From Clostridiales bacterium (GTDB taxonomy: Bacteria; Bacillota; Clostridia; Oscillospirales; UBA644): DNA of 33,408 nucleotides. The notes beneath the pieces were generated by a model. That model was not told where the DNA came from, did not search any database, and saw only the letters and a program-made list of their open reading frames with translations. The stretch lies in assembly GCA_003343705.1 (NCBI GenBank), contig QAKR01000032.1, positions 1 through 33,408 on the forward strand, read 5' to 3'. Both the position numbers and the translations under genes were made by a program. Shown here one piece after another: positions 1 to 8,361 of the stretch; positions within the stretch are counted from its first letter, which is position 1, and every line of letters begins with the position of its first letter.

Positions 1-999
1 GACACTCGAACACCACCGGTAGGAATTGTCCCGGAAGATAATGTTATAGTTGAGTTGTGCTCAATAGAATGCTGCTTTTCACATCCGTTGGAAACATGTC
101 TCGCAGAAAGATCTACAACCGTTATGAAATTTTCCACAGCAATAAAAGAATGGGCAAAAATTTGTAAAAATTTGTATGTTGGGGATTATACAACGGATTT
201 TTCAAATTATCTGGCACCTTTCCCAAATTTTAACGTTATCAGGCAGAACGCAAGGTTTTTTGCAGAAAACAATGTTAAAGGGCTTTTTGAACAAGGAACT
301 TACGATACTTTAAGCGGAGAATTTGCAGAGCTGCGCTCATATCTACTTTCTAAGCTTTTATGGGACCCCTATATGACAGAAGAAGATTACAACACATATA
401 TGTGTAAATTTTTACAAGCTTACTACGGTGCCGGATGGAGAAACATTCTATCATATATAAATCTAATGATTAAAACAACGGAAGACTCCCATATTTTTAT
501 TTACGATAATGTGTTGAAGATATATCCATGCGAAGACGTGAGATATGACCGTAACAACAAGCCACAAATTCCCGACGAAGCTTATGCAGATGTTGAAAAT
601 CACGACTGGCTTCAATATTCAAAAAAACTTCGTCATTTTGAAAATTCATTTATAGAAGCAGCCGAAATATACTGGCAAGCAGCATTTGAACTTTGTGATA
701 GCGATGAAGCTAAAGCGCATCTTGAAAAGTTGAGTATTCAACTTCTGGCTTGTAAATCGGCCTTTTTAGGATTTGTAAAAGATCAAGGATTACCATGGAC
801 AGAGCTTCAATTTTTTATTAAAGATAAGAGATTGGAGATCATAGATGAAACAAAAAAACAACTTGATGCTGTTATCTATGAAAACAATAAAAAGCTATAT
901 GATTTATTGATAAAATATAACATTACAAAAATATGTGAGTGGACAGCTCTTCCCTCCAATCCCAATTTATATAATGAAGTAACCGCATGGAACCAATAA
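1..999 (+). CDS. DUF4838 domain protein, 5'-truncated
   Basis: The reading frame is open from base 1 to the TAA at 997-999, so the gene starts outside the window and only its C-terminal 332 residues are seen. The motifs match DUF4838, a domain found in large glycoside-hydrolase-like proteins of polysaccharide degraders: a Cys-Ser-Ile-Glu-Cys segment followed by SHP, then a Trp-Ala-Lys-Ile helix, the YTTDFSNYLAPFPN stretch, a LFEQGTY turn, and the LRSYLLSKLLWDP and FLQAYYG motifs. The last 120 residues are helical and typical of the region after this domain. The catalytic role of DUF4838 is not settled; the N-terminal part, which would show a signal peptide or catalytic barrel, is missing. A TTG at 55 is in frame but coding potential continues upstream, so it is not the true start. 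A hairpin terminator follows at 1012-1055. Confidence 0.8.
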   Translation, partial: DTRTPPVGIVPEDNVIVELCSIECCFSHPLETCLAERSTTVMKFSTAIKEWAKICKNLYVGDYTTDFSNYLAPFPNFNVIRQNARFFAENNVKGLFEQGTYDTLSGEFAELRSYLLSKLLWDPYMTEEDYNTYMCKFLQAYYGAGWRNILSYINLMIKTTEDSHIFIYDNVLKIYPCEDVRYDRNNKPQIPDEAYADVENHDWLQYSKKLRHFENSFIEAAEIYWQAAFELCDSDEAKAHLEKLSIQLLACKSAFLGFVKDQGLPWTELQFFIKDKRLEIIDETKKQLDAVIYENNKKLYDLLIKYNITKICEWTALPSNPNLYNEVTAWNQ

Positions 1000-1011
1000 T
1001 TGAATAAAAAC

Positions 1012-1055
1012 AAAATAGCCAAGATAACCATTTTTAAGGTTGTCTTGGCTATTTT
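1012..1055 (+). terminator. Intrinsic terminator after the DUF4838 gene
   Basis: An 18-bp stem (1012-1029 with 1038-1055, one G-U pair) encloses an 8-base loop. It begins with AAAA and ends with TTTT, so it could also stop minus-strand transcripts coming from ppa. Confidence 0.85.
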
Positions 1056-1126
1056 AATACTTATGAAAGCTGGTTTAACATCAAATGAAAAAATTATTCG
1101 GTATCTATATTATTATTTTTATTTAT

Positions 1127-1654
1127 TTAATACATGGTATTATAACAATCAATTGATTTTTGTATAATCTCCACAGCTTCATTTCTGTGTTTTACTTCGT
1201 CCACGGCGGTGTCTAATCCTTCTAGAGATTTATACACAGTGAAAAAGTGTCTCATTTCATTAAAAATATGTGGTGGAAGAGCTTCTATATCTTTATAAGT
1301 GTTATACATGGGATCTGAATAAGGAATAGCAATTATCTTTTCATCATTACGATGATTATCCATCATTGTTATTACCCCGATAGGATAGCATCTTACCATT
1401 ACAAGCGGATTAATAGCTTCGCTTGAAAAAATTAAAACATCAAGAGGGTCTCCGTCATCTGCATATGTTCTTGGAATAAAGCCGTAATTTGCAGGATAAT
1501 GTGTAGATGTATATAATATTCTGTCAAGGATCAAAAGCCCCGTTTCTTTATCAAGCTCATATTTCTTTTTACTCCCCTTTTCAATTTCAACAATAGCAAT
1601 AAAGTCGTCGGGGGTAATCCTTTCAGGTGCAATGTCATGCCAGATATTGCTCAT
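1127..1654 (-). CDS. ppa: Inorganic pyrophosphatase, family I
   Basis: This 175-residue cytoplasmic enzyme hydrolyses pyrophosphate to two phosphates, pulling biosynthetic reactions forward. Its length is that of bacterial family I enzymes. The family signature DGDPLDV lies at residues 67-73, giving the three metal-binding aspartates D67, D69 and D72. The second acidic cluster is MDNHRNDEK (D99, D104, K106), and the C-terminal Tyr-Lys pair is at 141-142. The KKKYELD segment near residue 32 and R45 match the substrate-binding Lys and Arg of the family. The ATG at 1654 is preceded by AAGGAGG at a good distance. The gene is monocistronic with its own promoter at 1737-1765. Many Firmicutes use family II enzymes instead, so a family I enzyme is a usable phylogenetic marker. 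Confidence 0.96.
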   Translation of the reverse strand: MSNIWHDIAPERITPDDFIAIVEIEKGSKKKYELDKETGLLILDRILYTSTHYPANYGFIPRTYADDGDPLDVLIFSSEAINPLVMVRCYPIGVITMMDNHRNDEKIIAIPYSDPMYNTYKDIEALPPHIFNEMRHFFTVYKSLEGLDTAVDEVKHRNEAVEIIQKSIDCYNTMY

Positions 1655-1736
1655 TTGTATTCCTCCTTACGATTTAAACTTTTAAAGAGCTGACATATAT
1701 AGATTCTACAGCAACTTATATATAGGTTATACGATT

Positions 1737-1765
1737 ATATTATCATACTTTCATATAAGAGTCAA
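1737..1765 (-). promoter_or_regulatory. Promoter of ppa
   Basis: Read on the minus strand: TTGACT (1765-1760), 17-bp spacer, TAATAT (1742-1737). A TATAAT overlaps slightly downstream (1739-1734) with a 20-bp spacer. Confidence 0.7.
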
Positions 1766-1784
1766 GATTTTTATCCTTAAAAAA

Positions 1785-1811
1785 TGAAGAGCATATAAAA
1801 TATGCTCTTCA
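1785..1811 (-). terminator. Intrinsic terminator of the 1006-residue protein gene
   Basis: A perfect 12-bp inverted repeat (1785-1796 with 1800-1811) with a 3-base loop is followed on the minus strand by a run of six T. It lies about 55 bases past the stop codon at 1868. Confidence 0.88.
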
Positions 1812-1867
1812 CAAAAAGAGAGAGAGGAATATTATAGGAAAACAAAGGATTAAGTCCTGTATTCTCA

Positions 1868-4800
1868 CTATACTTCAATAAATACACCCTGACCGGGTTT
1901 TAAATTTATAGTATAAACGCCGTTTTGAGGTTTTAATATGGTTTTTTGTCCATTTTGATATACTGTTAATACTTCAGATTCAGCCTTAAATTCAACAATT
2001 TTTGTATTCGTTTCGGTAATTTCTGAAGCATTTGTTAATAATATTGCTTTCCCACTACCGTCTTTTGATGTAAAAGAACCTATAAGCAAGCATCCGTTTG
2101 ATGAAATATCTGTTATTTCAGAACCGTTATATTCTTGTATTTTATCTACATATAAAGGTACTTTACCCGTTTTATAAACTCCGGTATCTGAATAATTATA
2201 AGAAGAGTAAACTTTTGAGAAAACTCCTATTTCTTGGTTAACCAGCTGTGCCCAGTCCCATATTTCAGTATAGTTGTGTGCATAATCACGCATTGCATAA
2301 ACAACATTGCTGGGCCCTCCGGGCACATATCCAGGAACATCATATGTAAAATGCATCATTTTGGATGCCCCAAATGCTAAAAAAGCATACATTTGAAAAC
2401 GAATGTCCGCAATATTTGGAACTCGAGTTTCGTTATCCATAAAGGCTATTGTTTGCAAATATTCCCAATGTTCTAAGCTGTTTTCCGTTGCAGCATCGGA
2501 CACATTTTCAAGAGCAGCGTAGAAATATTCGTAAGTATATTTTGAACTGCTGCTTTGTCTTAAAGGATATGTATCTGAACACAGATGATTAGCAGAAACT
2601 TTCTGTGCAAATTGATCTATATAATCCTTATATGATTTTTCACCAAACATCTCATAACTTGCATAATGGCCTAACAGATTTATATGCATATCATAGCCCG
2701 GCAAAGCTTCCATATATACAGAGGTTATTGCATCCCATTTTTCAATGTCATAGCCTGAAGGCTCATCAATTAAATTGTTCCCTGCAAATGCAGGAGAATT
2801 TATGTATGCAGCTGTATATTCTAATACTTTTTCTTTTGTAAGCGGCATATCTTTTAGCATATCATAGTCGTTTATTAAAAGCTTAATTCCATACTTTTCT
2901 GCCCATTTAAGGCACTGCTCGGATTTTGTATCGCCGTGGGTATAATCCATAATAATAAATGATATTCCGTTTTCAACAAGCATATAGAAATCATCTTCAA
3001 CCGCATATTCAGTATAGATTGCACACCATCCGCCCACTGCTATTTCATCTTTGGTCATCGGTCCTTGCTTAAATTCATCAAAATATGCGTAGTATGTAAT
3101 ATCTGAAACCGCTAGTGTTTTATTAAATATTTTTTTACCCGTACCGTTTTCACCTGTATACCAGCCTTTGAAAACATACCCTTCTTTAACAGGTGGCTCA
3201 GGTATTTGCACCAAGTTTCCGGGAGTAGCAGTTTGGGTTGTTTGTGAGCTTCCATCATTAAACAAACAAGAAAATTCATAACTTTTCTCTGCCACAGTCA
3301 TAAAACTCTTCATTGCATCGGAAAGTTCTACTTTACCGTCTTTATTAATGTCTGCCAGTACAAGCTGGGCACTGTCAAATTCTGCACGGCCTGCTACATA
3401 CATAAACAAAAGCATACTGTCTGACAAACCGGGTGAACTGTCGTTTTTTGATACTGCACCTAAATAATAACCGGATGAAATATTAACAGAACCTTGCACA
3501 ACTTCAGCGTTAGTAAGTCTAAGGGATTTTGTTCTAATTCTATCCGTTTCTAATAAAAGATTATATTCACCTTTTGGCGCATTCTCTTTAACCTTAAATG
3601 TAAGCGTTGCTAACGGTTCGGCTTTCGTTATAGGCTGGCAATCAAGCCTGAAAAACACTGAAGATGCCCCTGCAGTAGCAAAAACATCCGAAGAAATAAA
3701 ATCAAGAACGGTATCATCATAATACAGAGTAAAATTCCCATATATGATATTTGACATCTCTTGTGGAGTTATTGTTATATTAATAGTCTGTTCACTTTGT
3801 GCAGAAGCAGACGATACTGTTATTTTAATAGGTTTTGTATCGATTAAAACAAGGTTATCAATAGAATTTTGTAATTCATCATATGCTTTTTGACATTGAG
3901 AGTCATTGCCCCATATGTAAACCTTATCACAATAATTCATTGCATTATCAACATTTGCCCAACTTTCAGAGGTGTAAAGAGCCTTTTGGTTTGAAACAGA
4001 GTAGTAAAGAGCTCTTGCTTTTTGAACAAAAGGCTTACCTACATTTATTGCTTTCTGAAACTCAGTTTCGCAATATTTAGTTGCATATATATATGCATTA
4101 TAATAATCCAATGCTGTGGCAGTATAACTTTTCATCAGCTCATAGATATTGTCTATACGTTTCTTCAACTCTATTGTTTCAGGGCTTTTCTCCTCTTTTG
4201 TATCTCGCGTCATCTGAAATTCTATCGCCGGTATATTGTAATATACATTTGTTTTCATCTTAAGATCTCTAACAGTTTGCGTTTGTAAAATACTGTCATC
4301 AAGCTTTTTAATATTATCAACAGCATTGCAAAAATTATTGTAGAGATAAAGCCCTTCAGCATCTGTACAAGAGGAATAACGGCTATCGATTTCATTCATA
4401 ATAGAAAGTGTTTTTATCCAGGACTGCCACTCTAATCCTAATCCGTTATATGAAAACGAATATCCTTTGCTTTCTAAATAGCTATAACATTTATCTCTAA
4501 GACCGTGGCTTATGGTTATCTGGCTTCTGAAACTTATCCATAAACTCTCAAGGTTCCCGGCACCCTCTACCTCATAATATTGTGCAAGATAAATAGTATC
4601 TGTGGCAAGCAGTGCTTCAATAATGTCAAGCTCTGCTTTGTAAGCTTTGACATCTTCGCGTTCAAGGTTCTCAGGAAGGGTTACACGAGTATAATATTCA
4701 CGATAATAATCTATTACAGGTCGTCCCTCCAAAAGGTTTGTTAATGCTTTCTTGGCTATTTTTGCAGCGCGTATTTCTTCTGCGGTCTGCGCGACAGTAT

Positions 4801-4888
4801 ACCCGGATAAATCAACCGCTGCAGAAGAATAGATGCATAATGATAAAACCATAGACAAACAAAGAATCGCTGAAACAAGTTTTTTCAT
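1868..4888 (-). CDS. Exported cohesin/dockerin-like protein with TIM-barrel-like C-terminus
   Basis: This 1006-residue protein has a Sec signal peptide (about 1-24, cleavage near SSAA). Residues 25-300 are helical and unrecognised. Residues 305-347 resemble a FIVAR-type three-helix module. Residues 353-470 look like a cohesin: a Val/Ile-rich start, then YYDDTVLDF and FKVKENAPKGEYNL, which match the conserved LxYDxxxLxF and FxVxxxAxxGxY strands. Residues 485-537 are dockerin-like, with an intact second calcium loop (D513, N515, D517, K519, D524) but a degenerate first loop. Residues 540-604 match an InlB/Listeria-Bacteroides B repeat (GYVFKGWYTGENGTG). Residues 615-900 appear to be a glycosidase-like barrel ending a strand in LIDEP, with E709 as a possible acid/base. 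The C-terminal 90 residues are beta-rich. The start has GGAGGG upstream. The substrate cannot be told from the sequence; the barrel assignment is the weakest part. Confidence 0.78.
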   Translation of the reverse strand: MKKLVSAILCLSMVLSLCIYSSAAVDLSGYTVAQTAEEIRAAKIAKKALTNLLEGRPVIDYYREYYTRVTLPENLEREDVKAYKAELDIIEALLATDTIYLAQYYEVEGAGNLESLWISFRSQITISHGLRDKCYSYLESKGYSFSYNGLGLEWQSWIKTLSIMNEIDSRYSSCTDAEGLYLYNNFCNAVDNIKKLDDSILQTQTVRDLKMKTNVYYNIPAIEFQMTRDTKEEKSPETIELKKRIDNIYELMKSYTATALDYYNAYIYATKYCETEFQKAINVGKPFVQKARALYYSVSNQKALYTSESWANVDNAMNYCDKVYIWGNDSQCQKAYDELQNSIDNLVLIDTKPIKITVSSASAQSEQTINITITPQEMSNIIYGNFTLYYDDTVLDFISSDVFATAGASSVFFRLDCQPITKAEPLATLTFKVKENAPKGEYNLLLETDRIRTKSLRLTNAEVVQGSVNISSGYYLGAVSKNDSSPGLSDSMLLFMYVAGRAEFDSAQLVLADINKDGKVELSDAMKSFMTVAEKSYEFSCLFNDGSSQTTQTATPGNLVQIPEPPVKEGYVFKGWYTGENGTGKKIFNKTLAVSDITYYAYFDEFKQGPMTKDEIAVGGWCAIYTEYAVEDDFYMLVENGISFIIMDYTHGDTKSEQCLKWAEKYGIKLLINDYDMLKDMPLTKEKVLEYTAAYINSPAFAGNNLIDEPSGYDIEKWDAITSVYMEALPGYDMHINLLGHYASYEMFGEKSYKDYIDQFAQKVSANHLCSDTYPLRQSSSSKYTYEYFYAALENVSDAATENSLEHWEYLQTIAFMDNETRVPNIADIRFQMYAFLAFGASKMMHFTYDVPGYVPGGPSNVVYAMRDYAHNYTEIWDWAQLVNQEIGVFSKVYSSYNYSDTGVYKTGKVPLYVDKIQEYNGSEITDISSNGCLLIGSFTSKDGSGKAILLTNASEITETNTKIVEFKAESEVLTVYQNGQKTILKPQNGVYTINLKPGQGVFIEV

Positions 4889-4920
4889 TATATTCCCTCC
4901 ATTTTTAATTCTGTGATTTA

Positions 4921-4949
4921 ATTATACTGAAGAATGTAAAACAAGTCAA
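4921..4949 (-). promoter_or_regulatory. Promoter of the cohesin/dockerin gene
   Basis: On the minus strand: TTGACT (4949-4944), 17-bp spacer, TATAAT (4926-4921). The expected start of transcription is about 25 bases before the ATG at 4888. Confidence 0.82.
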
Positions 4950-4964
4950 TAGTTATATATGTTT

Positions 4965-4987
4965 AAACAGCTCAACTGTTTGTTGAG
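4965..4987. promoter_or_regulatory. Overlapping inverted repeats upstream of the promoter
   Basis: Two interlocked inverted repeats share bases: AAACAG/CTGTTT (4965-4970, 4976-4981) and CTCAAC/GTTGAG (4971-4976, 4982-4987). They lie 16-38 bases upstream of the -35 box of the cohesin/dockerin gene, a position suited to an activator. Function is inferred only from symmetry and position. Confidence 0.4.
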
Positions 4988-5130
4988 TTTATACACACGA
5001 GTATACATTTATGTACAAAACCAATATTTTTGAGGTATCAAACTGGTTCTGAAAATAAAATCCAACTTCAAAAAAAGAATATTATAATTATCAATCCTCA
5101 ATTTGTTAAAGACAGTTTATAAAAACATAA

Positions 5131-5925
5131 TTATTTATATAAATTTTTAACATGTTTGACCGGTGAAAAATCCGTAACATTTGTACCGTCCACACACAGT
5201 TCAACCAATCTCGATAAGTTTTTTAAAGGAGTAAGATCTTTAATGTTTGTGTTACCTGATATGTTTAAAAGAAACAAATTTTTTAAGCTGCTCAATGGGC
5301 TGAGATCGCACAAAACTTTATTGTCCTTTAACCACAACAATTCTAAATCAAAAAATTTACATAATGGTTCAAGATTTTTTATTTGATTTCCATTTAAAGT
5401 TAATACACTAAACAACTCTGGTTTCAGACATTGAATTGTATTTAAATCTAAATTTGGATTGTCATCTAATAATAAATCATGTAATGTAACGTAATTTTCA
5501 AGCGGGCTAAGATCCCGAATAGAATTATTGCTTAAATCTAATTGATAAATTTCAATTAAATCAGAAAGAGCACCAATATTGTTGATATCGCATCCTTTTA
5601 AAAATAATCTAGACAAATTTATCAACTTTCTAAGAGGGTCAAGACTGAGTAGAGGGTTATTATTCAAGGTTAGAAAGTGTAAATTAGTTAACCTGCATAA
5701 TGGGCTGACATCTTTGATGTTGTTGTCACCTAAATCAAGTAAGAACAAATTCACACAATATTCAATTCCCGAAACATCAGTAATTTCTAAGTTTTCTCCT
5801 TCTATCTTTTCAATTTGCGCCATATCTTCGCCCGTTATTTCACCCGTCGGTTTGTTCAATGTATTTCTGATTAAACTTTCGAACCTTGCATCCATAAACT
5901 TTGGAATATCTATCAAATCATCCAT
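5131..5925 (-). CDS. Leucine-rich-repeat protein, cytoplasmic
   Basis: This 264-residue protein is made of SDS22/internalin-type leucine-rich repeats. Residues 8-45 match the usual N-terminal cap (a DARFESLIRNTL helix followed by GEITGEDMAQI). About ten repeats of 21-22 residues follow from residue 45 to the end, with the recurring pattern L-x-x-L-x-L-x-x-N-x-I-x-x-L-x-P-L. Such repeats form a curved protein-binding scaffold; no enzyme motif is present. There is no signal peptide, anchor or transmembrane helix, so it should stay in the cytoplasm, unlike true internalins. The ATG at 5925 has AAAGGAGTG upstream. An IS30 element begins only 45 bases before the start codon, so the original promoter has probably been separated from the gene; expression could come by read-through from the transposase, which points the same way. 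The partner is unknown. Confidence 0.88.
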   Translation of the reverse strand: MDDLIDIPKFMDARFESLIRNTLNKPTGEITGEDMAQIEKIEGENLEITDVSGIEYCVNLFLLDLGDNNIKDVSPLCRLTNLHFLTLNNNPLLSLDPLRKLINLSRLFLKGCDINNIGALSDLIEIYQLDLSNNSIRDLSPLENYVTLHDLLLDDNPNLDLNTIQCLKPELFSVLTLNGNQIKNLEPLCKFFDLELLWLKDNKVLCDLSPLSSLKNLFLLNISGNTNIKDLTPLKNLSRLVELCVDGTNVTDFSPVKHVKNLYK

Positions 5926-5969
5926 TAAGAATATTCACTCCTTTTATCAATTTTAAGATATATTAAAGA

Positions 5970-5993
5970 TAGATTGTCAAGTTAAGTGCAACA
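5970..5993 (+). repeat. IS30 left terminal inverted repeat
   Basis: The core AAGTGCAACA is identical to the other end. The sequence carries TTGACA on the minus strand (5980-5975) pointing out of the element towards the LRR gene. Confidence 0.82.
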
Positions 5994-6944
5994 AAGTTCA
6001 GAAAAAAGCTCCGAGGGAGTTCTAAAGCCCAGTCGTTTTCTGGGCCTATTATTGATAATCTCAACGACAAATTGAAGATCCCGGTCAGAAAAATCCAAAA
6101 AAGAAGAACCTTTCGGGAAAAACTGCCTTAATAAACCGTTTGTGTTTTCATTTGTTCCACGCTGCCACGGCGAATATGGATCACAGAAATAAACATTCAT
6201 TTTTGTCTTTTCAGACAGCTCTTTATGGCTCGCAAATTCTTTGCCTCGGTCGACCGTAAAACTTTTCTTTGCCTTGAGCGGCAAACAATTAAACACCTTA
6301 ATCGTTTCTTTCGTGAAAACATCGTCTTTTCTGTCATCCAGGCGAAAAGCCACCAGATATCCCGTTTTACGCGCCACATGGGTTCCTATACAGCCTGTTT
6401 TTCGCTTACCTAAAACGGTATCGCTTTCCCAATGACCGGGTTCGACACGGTCATTAGCTTGCGAAGATCGCGTGTGGATGGATAAAATATCGGGAATAAA
6501 GCCTCGTGTATCATTCCCTTTGCATTTTCGGTGCTTCCATTTAAAGCGCATTTGTTTTTTTGTCCCTTTGGGAAAAAGACCTTTATCCACAGCACGATAT
6601 ATCGTCACGAAAGAGATAGCAAATGGCTGATTTTCAAGCTTTGCCCGTTCGGCAATTTGTTCGGGCGTCCAGCATAAAAGAATCCTCTCATAGACATAGT
6701 CAAAGATTGGTTTATCAAGTAGGATTGGTTTTCTACCGCAATTCTGCTTTCGTTTTCGATATTTTTTCTCCGCGTGAAACGCGGCGTAACTCCTATCTGC
6801 ATATTGATTCCTTTTAAATTCACGGCTGATTGTCGAGGGTGCCCGCTTCAGTTTCCGGGCTATAGCCCGGAAACTGAAGCCCTGTTCGATCAAACCCCTT
6901 GACATTTCACGTTCATTTATGGTAAGATGTGTGTAATGATTCAT
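5982..6944 (-). CDS. IS30-family transposase
   Basis: This 320-residue DDE transposase cuts and joins the ends of the surrounding element. The N-terminus (residues 1-45) holds the IS30 helix-turn-helix: LTINERE, then SFRAIARKLKRAPSTISREF. The catalytic core has GHWESDTVLG (D175), TVDRGKEF (D232) and SPWQRGTNENTNGLLRQFFP (E266), the standard IS30 DDE spacing, and the RPRKRLGFRTP ending is also typical. The frame could begin at 6983, but the ATG at 6944 is preceded by AAGGAGAGG and starts the protein at the usual MNHYTHLTINERE position, so 6944 is preferred. The frame is intact, with no stop or frameshift, so the element may still be active. Transposition is probably self-regulated as in other IS30 members (inference). 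Confidence 0.95.
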   Translation of the reverse strand: MNHYTHLTINEREMSRGLIEQGFSFRAIARKLKRAPSTISREFKRNQYADRSYAAFHAEKKYRKRKQNCGRKPILLDKPIFDYVYERILLCWTPEQIAERAKLENQPFAISFVTIYRAVDKGLFPKGTKKQMRFKWKHRKCKGNDTRGFIPDILSIHTRSSQANDRVEPGHWESDTVLGKRKTGCIGTHVARKTGYLVAFRLDDRKDDVFTKETIKVFNCLPLKAKKSFTVDRGKEFASHKELSEKTKMNVYFCDPYSPWQRGTNENTNGLLRQFFPKGSSFLDFSDRDLQFVVEIINNRPRKRLGFRTPSELFSELCCT

Positions 6945-7041
6945 TTTACCTCTCCTTGTATATGGTTGTGTAGTTACTCCCATTATACCAGATTAGGTAT
7001 TTTGAATCATTGCTTTTTTTTGAACTTTTCTTTTCTTGGGC

Positions 7042-7065
7042 TGTTGCACTTATATTGTAAATCTA
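7042..7065 (-). repeat. IS30 right terminal inverted repeat
   Basis: Read on the minus strand it matches 5970-5993 at 20 of 24 positions, including an uninterrupted TAAGTGCAACA core. Confidence 0.82.
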
Positions 7066-7179
7066 AAAATTTAATAACTTTAACTTTAATACAACTTTCA
7101 ATCATATAAGCATTCAAGTTAAATTACTATATAATAAAAGGCATTCAGTTATTAAAAGATTGTTTATAATCTAAAGTGA

Positions 7180-7208
7180 TTGTAATTATATTTAACATAT
7201 GATATAAT
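7180..7208 (+). promoter_or_regulatory. Promoter of the AraC-type gene
   Basis: TTGTAA (7180-7185), 17-bp spacer, TATAAT (7203-7208). The stretch 7066-7179 beyond the IS end is very AT-rich and shows no gene. Confidence 0.65.
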
Positions 7209-7284
7209 TATACTTAATAAAAAAATAGAGTTCAATACACCATCGTAAATAGTTTTATTATACTTTCGGAAACGGAGTAATGTT

Positions 7285-8199
7285 ATGGGAACAAAATGCA
7301 AATATATGAACGGTAGGGTCGTCCATATTAATTTCTATACTCTAAATGAAAATATTGAGATTGACACCAAAGAAAAATACAATCTGATACTAATAGAAAG
7401 AGGGAAGCTTTCATTAAATATAAACGGGAAAAAGTATTCATTTATAGCTCCGTGTATAGTTTCTTTAAAAGAAAATTTAATAATTACGGATATTTCGGCT
7501 GAAACTCTATCTGCAAAAAACATAAGCTTTAACGTATCTTTTTTAAACATTGGTATCACTTTTGATTTAATAAATTCAAGAGAATATGAAATATGTATGG
7601 AACGATTTGGGTTTATTCCTTTAAATATTTTTTATGAAGAGAATGAATATTTTCATAAAAATCTGCCCTTATCAAGAGATAATTTAATACAAATAAGAAG
7701 CTTATATAATAAAATAAACAAATCAATAACCGAACAGATTGACATAAGATGGTCGTGCAGAACAAGACTTTATTTAAATACAATTCTTGAATTGCTATAT
7801 GAGGTATATGTAGAACTTTTAAACAAAAATAACGTAGATATTAAAAGCCCCAACTCATGGGTAACATTATTGCTGGATAAAATTCATACAGACTATTCTA
7901 AAAACATATCTTTAAATAATTTATCGGAATATGTAAATATTAATAAAACAACAGTAAGCAAATATTTTAAACAAATAACCGGATTTTCCGTAACTGATTA
8001 TATTATAAATTACAGAATAAAATGTGCATCCCACACCCTAGCCACAACTGAAATAACCTTAAGTGAAATCGCACAGGAATACGGTTTTTCAAGTGAAGCG
8101 TATTTCATACGCCAATTTAAAAATAAAATGAAAATGACCCCCAGTGAATATCGAATATTCATTTGCAACAGACGTAAAAAAGAACTCAACCATAAATAA
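7285..8199 (+). CDS. AraC-family transcriptional regulator
   Basis: This 304-residue protein ends in a double helix-turn-helix AraC/XylS DNA-binding domain (about 195-292). The first helix pair is in ISLNNLSEYVNINKTTVSKYFKQ and the second in ITLSEIAQEYGFSSEAYFIRQFKNK, followed by the hallmark MTPSEYR. The N-terminal 150 residues are beta-rich (ILIERGKLSLNINGKKYSF), as expected of a cupin-like ligand-sensing domain; Cys-Trp-type metal motifs are absent. AraC proteins of this layout usually activate sugar-use genes on binding a sugar. The ATG at 7285 has GGAG seven bases upstream. The next gene, a phosphodiester glycosidase in the same direction, has its own promoter and is a candidate target, as are nearby glycosidase genes; the ligand is unknown. 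Confidence 0.93.
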   Translation: MGTKCKYMNGRVVHINFYTLNENIEIDTKEKYNLILIERGKLSLNINGKKYSFIAPCIVSLKENLIITDISAETLSAKNISFNVSFLNIGITFDLINSREYEICMERFGFIPLNIFYEENEYFHKNLPLSRDNLIQIRSLYNKINKSITEQIDIRWSCRTRLYLNTILELLYEVYVELLNKNNVDIKSPNSWVTLLLDKIHTDYSKNISLNNLSEYVNINKTTVSKYFKQITGFSVTDYIINYRIKCASHTLATTEITLSEIAQEYGFSSEAYFIRQFKNKMKMTPSEYRIFICNRRKKELNHK

Positions 8200-8210
8200 T
8201 TAAATTATGA

Positions 8211-8242
8211 AAAAGACAAGCTCGTTAGGGCTTGTTATTTTT
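8211..8242 (+). terminator. Probable terminator of the AraC-type gene
   Basis: A short stem ACAAGC/GCTTGT (8216-8221, 8230-8235) is flanked by AAAA on the left and ATTTTTT on the right. The stem is short, so confidence is moderate. Confidence 0.6.
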
Positions 8243-8282
8243 CATCTAATTTTCATTTTATAAACAACTTCCATTCAGGATT

Positions 8283-8310
8283 TTAACATATACTCAAAAT
8301 ATATTATAAT
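8283..8310 (+). promoter_or_regulatory. Promoter of the phosphodiester glycosidase gene
   Basis: TTAACA (8283-8288), 16-bp spacer, TATAAT (8305-8310). The -35 box is weak, which would fit a gene that needs an activator. Confidence 0.5.
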
Positions 8311-8361
8311 GATTAACTTGAGACAATTACTATCAATTATATATTGTATGAGGAAAACTAT

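Larger units (their letters stand above)
5970..7065 (-). mobile_element. IS30-family insertion sequence
   Basis: A complete element of about 1.1 kb is bounded by imperfect 24-bp terminal inverted repeats (5970-5993 and 7042-7065; 20 of 24 positions match) and holds one full-length transposase gene. No convincing target-site duplication is visible, though IS30 duplications are only 2-4 bp and hard to recognise in AT-rich DNA. The transposase region is visibly richer in G and C than its neighbours, consistent with recent arrival. The stretch from 6945 to 7041 holds only the transposase ribosome binding site and upstream region. Confidence 0.88.

Noticed and set aside
5131..5925. Internalin-type surface protein
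   Set aside because: The repeats fit, but there is no signal peptide, LPxTG motif or other anchor.
5950..5980. Hybrid promoter from the outward TTGACA of IS30 for the LRR gene
   Set aside because: The best -10 candidate (TAAAAT, 5955-5950) is 19 bases away, and transcription would begin inside the ribosome binding site, so a functional promoter is unlikely.
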